Assembly (NCBI GenBank): GCA_022572905.1
Contig: JACZUZ010000111.1
Location: 1 to 6,733, forward strand
Source: Candidatus Zixiibacteriota bacterium
GTDB lineage: Bacteria; Zixibacteria; MSB-5A5; GN15; JACZUZ01
Direction of reading: 5' to 3'
Length of the DNA: 6,733 nucleotides
Shown here: positions 1-4,830 of the stretch, piece by piece
How the letters are laid out: every line of letters starts with the position of its first letter
How positions within the stretch are numbered: the stretch's first letter is position 1
Translations under genes and position numbers: made by a program
The notes under the pieces: model-generated
What the model was told of the DNA's origin: nothing
Databases searched by the model: none
What the model saw: only the letters and a program-made list of their open reading frames with translations

Positions 1-108
1 AACAGATAGCAGAAGTAGGATTACAATAATAGGACTCAGCCACCATTTCTTGCTGGTCTTAATAAAGTACCAGAGTTCAGAAAATATTCTAAAGCGTGAA
101 CCCATCAT
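1..108 (-). CDS. DUF5989 family small membrane protein (N-terminal part, cut by window edge)
   Basis: The open frame runs from tandem ATG codons (106-108 and 103-105) off the left edge, giving 36 visible residues. The protein begins MMGSRFRIFSELWYFIKTSK, followed by KKWWLSP and then a purely hydrophobic run (IIVILLLLSV) that starts a transmembrane helix. An amphipathic 'LWxFIKxxKKWWLxP' head before one membrane helix is the hallmark I recall for DUF5989, proteins of about 50 residues often found next to carbamoyltransferase and SxtJ-like genes. Their biochemical role is not established. An in-frame TGA lies directly before the first ATG, so the frame cannot start further upstream. AGGTGA at 109-114 is a Shine-Dalgarno-like site that touches the first ATG and lies 3 nt from the second, so the second ATG may be used. 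The gene begins 61 nt after the sulfatase stop, behind a strong promoter-like sequence. Family assignment is from memory of the motif; the missing C-terminus prevents a length check. Confidence 0.75.
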   Translation of the reverse strand, partial: MMGSRFRIFSELWYFIKTSKKWWLSPIIVILLLLSV

Positions 109-114
109 TCACCT
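109..114 (-). promoter_or_regulatory. Shine-Dalgarno-like site of the DUF5989 gene
   Basis: The minus strand reads AATAGGTGAATGATG. AGGTGA is a good anti-16S match but is unusually close to both tandem ATG codons (0 and 3 nt). Its last three bases are an in-frame TGA, which fixes the upstream limit of the gene. The spacing slightly favours the second ATG (103-105). Confidence 0.4.
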
Positions 115-145
115 ATTGTCTCGGGAGCTGGTCTTCATATAGGAA

Positions 146-173
146 ATCATAGCTATAATTTGCAGTCTGTCAA
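146..173 (-). promoter_or_regulatory. sigma70-type promoter upstream of the DUF5989 gene
   Basis: On the minus strand a perfect TTGACA (-35, positions 168-173) is followed by a 16-nt spacer and TATGAT (-10, positions 146-151; five of six consensus bases). The -35 box overlaps the TGA stop of the sulfatase gene (170-172). Transcription would start near position 139 and give a leader of about 30 nt before the DUF5989 ATG. This suggests the small membrane protein gene can be transcribed independently of the sulfatase gene. The match is to the general bacterial consensus. If the host uses a Bacteroidetes-type primary sigma factor with a different consensus, the site could be fortuitous. Confidence 0.5.
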
Positions 174-2245
174 TTCTTAATTGTCGGGCCTTCCTTTTTG
201 CCTGTTTCGGGCGGATATATTTTATCGCTAATGAGCGCATTCAGTCCTGTTTGTAAATAGGCTCTGAACACTTTGTCCACAGCAAAAAATGTGCTGTCGT
301 ATTTTGTTCTTACCGCAAGATTATCTGATAATCCAGGGTCTGAGTTCAGATTAAAGAGGGCGATTGAGCTGTCTCTGGTAGAGGAAAGATAGAATGAATC
401 CAGAATAAATCCGTATGTCGGCCCCTTGGCGAAAATCGCGAATCGGTGTCCAGCAAGCGCGAACAAAGAGCGGCCCATCGATGAGTGACGCGAGCGGATA
501 TTGAGAATATCCATTATGGACGGAGCAATATCGGTTTGTTGGGTGGGAAGGCTGTCGCGACCGGGTTCGATCAGGCCGGGCGCATAGAATAGAAGCGGTA
601 TTTGAAATCTCTCAACCTCTGAATATTCCCAGATATCTCCGGACCATCCGACATGGTCCGACGTTACGACAAAGAGCGTGTTCGAAAACCATTTGCTCGA
701 ACGGGAATTTCTCATGAACGATCCCAGCGAAAAATCGGCGTAAACCTGTCCTCTGCTTTGAAGTCGGGCGCTTAAATCTCTGTCTTCGCTCATTGAGGGG
801 TCGAACTGACCTTCGATGGGATGATTGCTTTCAAAGCTGGGGGGGACGGCAAAAGGCGTATGCCCGCTCAGCGAAAAGAAGACTAGCGCAAACGGCTCGC
901 GCAGTGAATCCAGATGATTCTTCAAATACAGCAGAAATGGTTCGTCATAGGCCCCCCAAATTCCGTCAACGGACTCTGGTCCGCGTCCCTGGAAATTGTC
1001 CAGACTGATATATTGGTCGAATCCGCAAGCGCGCGAATAAGAGTCGAATCCCATAGAGGTCGGCGCGGCGCCCATAGCAAAAATTGTCTTATATCCTTGT
1101 TCTTTCAGTATCGAACCGAGTCCGCGAATTCGAGTCAGCTCAAGACGGCCGGATATCAAACGGCCCCCATTCAGATTCGGTACAGAAGCGAGTATAGCCG
1201 GGAGAGCGTGGATTGAGCGATCTCCGCTGGCATAGCATTGCGTGAACAGTTTTGAATCAAGCGCGATCGAGTCGAAATTCGGAGTCAACCTCGATTCGGG
1301 ATTAATAGCTCCGGTGGACAGCGCGTTCCAGCTCTCAAATATCAGAATGACAACATTTTTTGGGATACTATCTGAAGTGTCACTTTCAGTCGCATCAGAA
1401 ATTCGCAGGAATGGAAACTCATCATCCAGAAACGTGTCAGCGTCAGTTCCAATCAAGACCCTGCAAATCTCTTGCGCCTCATCGGCTGGCATGTAGTAGT
1501 GCTCCATGATCTCAGGCCGGAACGCTGACCAGAGAAAGGTATACAGGCTGTTCAAACTGAGTTGACCGAGCGCAAGGTTGTCGGATAGAAACGCCGAGCC
1601 CGGTCTGAGGGGTCGGTTCTGGAGGCCTCCGCGAACTCCTACGATGCCCAGAATCAGAACCAGCGTGGCCAAAGTCACTCGCCCCGGCCAACGCACTGGG
1701 TTGGGAAGTCGCGGATATGGACTAAACCAGGGGATTTTCCTCCATGAGAGTATGAATAAGAAGCCAAAAAGTGGAACCAACGCCAGGAGAAAGAAGAAAA
1801 CCGTAGGGCTGGCGCCGACTTCATTTAATGTCGCCCTCAAGACTTCGGGGGCCATGGCTAGCAATTCGTCCGTTTGCCGCCGAAAAGTGTGTCGGAAATA
1901 GAGAATGTCGGCCAGATTGAGCCCAAGCCCGAAGGAATGCAGCGCGAGCGTAATCCAGAGTACTGCTCTCCGTAATTTTTGCAATCTGCCTGAGCTTAGA
2001 GCGCCGAGGGCCATCAAGAGCGCCATCGGCATGGTAACCATGATTATTGCGGCGAGGTCAAACCTAAGTCCCGCAACAAAATGATTGACTATCGAGTCCG
2101 AAGCTCTCAGGCCAAGCCAGTCTTGATTAAAAAATAAGAACAGCAGGCGAGAAAATGTATATGTCACCATCCAGAACCAAACCACCCAGATGATAGCAGC
2201 GGTTTCTCTGAATGGAGCGCATATCTTGCGTCTTGTATCTGTCAC
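170..2245 (-). CDS. LtaS/MdoB-type membrane sulfatase-fold protein (alkaline phosphatase superfamily)
   Basis: This 691-residue protein has about five N-terminal membrane helices (near residues 14-39, 62-82, 94-116, 147-167, 188-205), then a linker and a large extracytoplasmic sulfatase-fold domain (about 296-660). The architecture and length match lipoteichoic acid synthase and phosphoglycerol or phosphoethanolamine transferases. Metal and catalytic positions visible by comparison with LtaS are E304 (IFESW), S344 in SGDRS as the likely nucleophile where LtaS has Thr, H462 (SGHTPF) in the substrate pocket, and D530-H531 (VVTSDHVG). The active site therefore looks intact. The family moves a head group from a phospholipid to an envelope polymer, lipid or glycan; the actual substrate cannot be told from sequence, and a Gram-negative host would argue against true lipoteichoic acid. 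The start is GTG. An in-frame TAA at 2270-2272 limits extension, and starting at the next Met (residue 26) would remove part of the first helix. A GAGAG site lies 7 nt upstream. The stop (TGA) overlaps a promoter for the next gene. Confidence 0.93.
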   Translation of the reverse strand: MTDTRRKICAPFRETAAIIWVVWFWMVTYTFSRLLFLFFNQDWLGLRASDSIVNHFVAGLRFDLAAIIMVTMPMALLMALGALSSGRLQKLRRAVLWITLALHSFGLGLNLADILYFRHTFRRQTDELLAMAPEVLRATLNEVGASPTVFFFLLALVPLFGFLFILSWRKIPWFSPYPRLPNPVRWPGRVTLATLVLILGIVGVRGGLQNRPLRPGSAFLSDNLALGQLSLNSLYTFLWSAFRPEIMEHYYMPADEAQEICRVLIGTDADTFLDDEFPFLRISDATESDTSDSIPKNVVILIFESWNALSTGAINPESRLTPNFDSIALDSKLFTQCYASGDRSIHALPAILASVPNLNGGRLISGRLELTRIRGLGSILKEQGYKTIFAMGAAPTSMGFDSYSRACGFDQYISLDNFQGRGPESVDGIWGAYDEPFLLYLKNHLDSLREPFALVFFSLSGHTPFAVPPSFESNHPIEGQFDPSMSEDRDLSARLQSRGQVYADFSLGSFMRNSRSSKWFSNTLFVVTSDHVGWSGDIWEYSEVERFQIPLLFYAPGLIEPGRDSLPTQQTDIAPSIMDILNIRSRHSSMGRSLFALAGHRFAIFAKGPTYGFILDSFYLSSTRDSSIALFNLNSDPGLSDNLAVRTKYDSTFFAVDKVFRAYLQTGLNALISDKIYPPETGKKEGPTIKN

Positions 2246-2252
2246 TTTTCTG

Positions 2253-2257
2253 CTCTC
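2253..2257 (-). promoter_or_regulatory. weak ribosome-binding site supporting the sulfatase GTG start
   Basis: The minus strand reads TTTGAGAGCAGAAAAGTG. GAGAG sits 7 nt before the GTG at 2243-2245, which is acceptable spacing for a Shine-Dalgarno site. It lies outside the upstream hairpin (2274-2308), so that hairpin would leave it accessible. Confidence 0.45.
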
Positions 2258-2266
2258 AAATAATCG

Positions 2267-2308
2267 AACTTATGAAGTTTTCTAGCCACTCGTGGCGCCC
2301 GAAACTTC
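2267..2308 (-). promoter_or_regulatory. compound hairpin in the presumed sulfatase leader, with a competing arm
   Basis: The outer perfect 7-bp arms are GAAGTTT (2274-2280) and AAACTTC (2302-2308). Nested inside is a second perfect dyad, GCCAC (2285-2289) and GTGGC (2292-2296). A third segment, AACTT (2267-2271), can instead pair with AAGTT (2275-2279), so one arm has two possible partners. The structure ends about 28 nt before the GTG start. There is no U-run after it on the minus strand, so it does not look like a rho-independent terminator. A leader regulatory or mRNA-stabilising structure, or a protein operator, is possible. The pairing is seen in the sequence; the function is inference. 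Confidence 0.4.
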
Positions 2309-2405
2309 CAAGCGCGCTATGTGTTTGTTTACTCCTGTTACGCAGGCCGTGTGATACAAGTAATGAGATAGAGGCATTGTGCTAAGTGTTGCGAAATCTT
2401 TCCTC

Positions 2406-2513
2406 AAGAATATTCTTTCAAGAAGGGAAGAATAGGAAATAGTTTGACAAAAGCCTCAGATTAATCGAGAAAAATATTTTTTGGCGTTTATTCAATTTTT
2501 GTCTTTACAAAAA
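2406..2513. promoter_or_regulatory. AT-rich block with three perfect palindromes
   Basis: Three perfect dyads occur in about 110 nt: AAGAATATTCTT (2406-2417), AAAAATATTTTT (2470-2481), and TTTTTGT (2496-2502) with ACAAAAA (2507-2513) around a 4-nt loop. TCAAGAA is also repeated directly at 2404-2410 and 2418-2424, flanking part of the first palindrome. Such dyads can be operator sites for dimeric regulators or simply features of an AT-rich promoter region upstream of the sulfatase gene. No known operator consensus was recognised, and AT richness raises the chance rate of such palindromes. Confidence 0.3.
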
Positions 2514-2543
2514 GCATTATTGAACCTTTATTAATGCCACACA

Positions 2544-2674
2544 CCGGTTAGGTTATTGGGCATGGCCGCCTGTCCTGAAATCTCCATTTACCGCCCAATA
2601 GCCGGAGCCAAGTCCCCCATAATATCTTCTTGTTGCATATCTAATGGGCGGTCGCCCGTCTGCTAATAAACCGG
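2544..2674. repeat. imperfect inverted-repeat element (MITE-like or structured RNA)
   Basis: The element is bounded by CCGGTT (2544-2549) and its complement AACCGG (2669-2674). Within it, GGTTATTGGGC (2551-2561) pairs along all 11 bases with GCCCAATAGCC (2593-2603), with one G-U wobble if the RNA is read from the plus strand and a C-A mismatch on the minus strand. CCGCCCAATAG (2591-2601) is also complementary in 10 of 11 positions to CTAATGGGCGG (2641-2651). A small GGGC/GCCC hairpin sits at 2646-2657. The two ends align as imperfect inverted repeats of roughly 27-30 nt, and ACA flanks both sides (2541-2543, 2675-2677) like a 3-bp target duplication, though that could be chance. Together this suggests a small non-autonomous mobile repeat or a three-way-junction RNA. 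Whether it is repeated elsewhere cannot be seen here. Confidence 0.4.
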
Positions 2675-2771
2675 ACAGCGAACTCCATGTTTGTTCCGTT
2701 TCGCCTGCCTATATTACTCTTACGGTGAGGGATAATCCGCTTTGATATGTAATTTCGGGGAAGGGGGATTT
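2553..2771 (-). pseudogene. possible remnant coding frame interrupted by an in-frame TAG
   Basis: Read on the minus strand in the frame ending at TAA 2553-2555, the region gives a segment containing ITYQSGLSLTVRVI, then TAG (2709-2711), then 51 open codons. These include GETEQTWSSLSGLLADGRPP, RRYYGGLGSGYWAVNGDF and RTGGHAQ. There is no ATG, GTG or TTG with a ribosome-binding site at the front of the second segment, so it is not a functional gene as it stands. The composition (Gly, Tyr, Trp, few rare residues) looks more protein-like than random, but it overlaps the inverted-repeat element. Dispersed intergenic repeats often carry such open frames by chance. No family was recognised. Confidence 0.2.
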
Positions 2772-2772
2772 T

Positions 2773-4695
2773 TTAGCGAAGAGAGTCAGTCGCAAGCGCT
2801 GAAAAGATTTCGGCGAGGCGATCGGGTTTGCTCTCGTCTCGAACAAGTTGGTAGAATTTTAATCCGCCGTCGTATTTGATAGTGACGTTTCGAAAGTAAT
2901 CATACTCAAGAACCAGTAGATCTACCTTGCCGATTGAGTCGCTTGCGCGAGTGGCTTCTTCAAGTCTTTTCAGGCTGAATTTCTTTCCGTTGACTCCTAC
3001 GATCTCAGTCCCTGGAATTAGTTTGGCCAAATCAGCGCGGCTGCCGGGAATAATGTCCTGAATTTCTCCGGACTTCTTAACCGAGAGGCCGAGGGATTCA
3101 TAGAGCTGTAAGCGCTTCAAGCGCTTATTCGCCTCTTTCACGTACTCAGGGAGGTGCGGGGATAGTTCCAGAGTATACCCGGCTTGACTGACGCCCTCGA
3201 TGTCAAATTCTTTGTGAGTACTGAATACTCGTAGGGTTATAAGCGAATCCCAGGCGAAGGGAGCCTGATCGTTTAGAGTTGTCACAATTTCGGCCAGATC
3301 AAACGACACTGCGCTCAGAGATTTGTCTCCTGCCGAAAAAAACTGTGCGCAAAAGTCATTAAGGCTCTTCTCGCCATCGGTAAGATTTCGAATCCGTGAG
3401 TCAATCTCAAGCCAGATACCTGCGCCCTCGCGATAGTAGTCTTGATTTCTGCGGTGATATGTCCAGCTTTTGGATCCGCCTCGTAATGTGTACGCGGTTA
3501 CTTCCGTGTCGCGCAGAGATCGCCATTGGCGGCCTTTCTGGCGAAGCAGCCTGCCAATCAAGTCAGCGAATCTTTCAGTTAGCGCCTCATTACTCCTGAA
3601 TCCAGCGCGAGCCTCCAGGACATATCCGAGATACTGTGTCATTCCTTCATAGACCCACAATAGTTCTGTGTTCTTATTTTTCTGAAAGTCCGGCGTGTTC
3701 ATTCCAGCGGGTCTGCGATATTTTCCACACCAGGCATGCGCGAACTCATGGGGAATCAGGTAGGAAATTCGCCCATCGCTCCAATCTGCGTCTTTAAGTT
3801 GATCTGTGGGGACTCCGTTGAGACTGGAGTTGCGATGCTCCAACCCGAGGGAGGGGATATTGTCGCTCAATATAAGCAGGAGATGATATTCACTAAAATG
3901 AGCGCCTCCAAAGAGAGCTTCAGCTTCAAAAACCATTTTACGAAAAGGCTCGAAGATTGAATCAGCCTCGGGGATCGCGGGAATAAATCGCGGCTCATCG
4001 GCGGCTATATCCATATAGTATGTCGCGTTCTCGGTGATCGCGAGTGTGACACTCTTGAAGTTCTTTCCGCAAATGAGTGGGCGGTCTATAAACTCGACCA
4101 GGTTTACAGGTTCAAACTCCAGCGTATTACCCCGTGAGGATTTTGTTACTAGCGCCGAGCCGTGTTTCCAACCATAAGGCAGAACTATTCTTCCTGAAAC
4201 AATAATATCCTGGGCGGGAACACCTTCAGGATACACCAAAACAGTGTTCCAGTTTATCACCCCAATCGCGGACGTTCCATACGAATCCACGCCTCGCGAA
4301 TTGACTGTTGGTTGGTTAAGAATATAATCAAGTTCGACTGTCAGGGGATCACCTTTCTTGACACCTCTGGTTTTGAAACGAAACACCTCTTCTGAGTCTC
4401 TTTCCCATGCTATTTTATCGCCCCTACGGTCACTCAGGGAAAAACCACCCAAATTTTCGATAGGTCCCCGGGGTCCATGCGTTCCCGGAATCCATTTGGG
4501 GAACAAGAGCGCAGGATTATCAGTTGGCGCCACAAAAGTAACTTTTGAATGAAGCAGTTTGCGATGGAGTTCAGTCGCGTCGACGTTTACACTGAGCTCT
4601 ACCGTATCCGCTCGCGCTTCTATCGGCGTTACAAATTGCGAGAGGGCGGCAAACAAAGAGGTGGCGGCAAAGTAGTTAATGGAGTTTGTCTTCAT
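2773..4695 (-). CDS. secreted M61 family metallopeptidase with C-terminal PDZ domain
   Basis: The 640-residue precursor has a likely Sec signal peptide (residues 1-29, hydrophobic core about 8-22, cleavage after EARA). An M61 N-terminal beta domain follows (about 30-205, with FPKWIPGTHGP at 65-75), then the catalytic domain (about 240-480). The zinc site is HEFAH (H316, E317, H320), with E350 in VYEGMTQY as the third ligand. The GLEHRNS motif (284-290) is the family's substrate-binding signature, and YYREGAGIWLEID (420-432) is a further conserved stretch. A PDZ domain occupies about 530-610. Length and domain order match the glycyl-aminopeptidase-type M61 family, so an active periplasmic or secreted aminopeptidase/endopeptidase is likely; specificity is unknown. 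The ATG is chosen because it gives a complete signal peptide, although no Shine-Dalgarno is visible (AGTAAAAAATTTGC precedes it). It follows the upstream gene by 135 nt and precedes the sulfatase gene by 527 nt. Confidence 0.95.
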   Translation of the reverse strand: MKTNSINYFAATSLFAALSQFVTPIEARADTVELSVNVDATELHRKLLHSKVTFVAPTDNPALLFPKWIPGTHGPRGPIENLGGFSLSDRRGDKIAWERDSEEVFRFKTRGVKKGDPLTVELDYILNQPTVNSRGVDSYGTSAIGVINWNTVLVYPEGVPAQDIIVSGRIVLPYGWKHGSALVTKSSRGNTLEFEPVNLVEFIDRPLICGKNFKSVTLAITENATYYMDIAADEPRFIPAIPEADSIFEPFRKMVFEAEALFGGAHFSEYHLLLILSDNIPSLGLEHRNSSLNGVPTDQLKDADWSDGRISYLIPHEFAHAWCGKYRRPAGMNTPDFQKNKNTELLWVYEGMTQYLGYVLEARAGFRSNEALTERFADLIGRLLRQKGRQWRSLRDTEVTAYTLRGGSKSWTYHRRNQDYYREGAGIWLEIDSRIRNLTDGEKSLNDFCAQFFSAGDKSLSAVSFDLAEIVTTLNDQAPFAWDSLITLRVFSTHKEFDIEGVSQAGYTLELSPHLPEYVKEANKRLKRLQLYESLGLSVKKSGEIQDIIPGSRADLAKLIPGTEIVGVNGKKFSLKRLEEATRASDSIGKVDLLVLEYDYFRNVTIKYDGGLKFYQLVRDESKPDRLAEIFSALATDSLR

Positions 4696-4830
4696 GCAAA
4701 TTTTTTACTGGCTATTTGTTTTGGATTTAATTGTTCTGGGCGCCAAAATTATGAATTTCTTCCTCAATAGCAAATTTCTCCGCTTCACAATATTCAGAGA
4801 AGCGAGCTGTGTCACTTGAAATGATTTTGA

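Larger units (their letters stand above)
2246..2772. other. 527-nt intergenic region between the M61 and sulfatase genes
   Basis: No complete gene was found on either strand. Read toward the sulfatase gene, it has three parts. First is a GC-richer block (about 2540-2770) with an imperfect inverted-repeat element and a protein-like but interrupted reading frame. Next is an AT-rich block (about 2400-2535) with several perfect short palindromes. Last is a leader-like block (2246-2400) ending in a compound hairpin and a weak ribosome-binding site. No U-tailed GC-rich terminator follows the M61 stop. I could not find a minus-strand -35/-10 pair with good spacing for the sulfatase gene. No tRNA or rRNA signature was seen. 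Confidence 0.8.

Noticed and set aside
2444..2449. TTGACA on the plus strand in the intergenic gap, as a possible -35 box
   Set aside because: No -10-like hexamer lies 16-18 nt downstream (the position reads GAGAAA), and no plus-strand gene follows.
2551..2603. 11-bp inverted repeat as a rho-independent terminator of the M61 gene
   Set aside because: On the minus strand the stem has a C-A mismatch, a 31-nt loop and no following U-run, so it does not fit a terminator.
4738..4790. Possible promoter for the M61 gene (TTGCTA with CATAAT or TAATTT on the minus strand)
   Set aside because: The best -10 (CATAAT) is only 14 nt from a four-of-six -35, and the better-spaced alternative (TAATTT) matches three of six. 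This is not above chance in AT-rich sequence.
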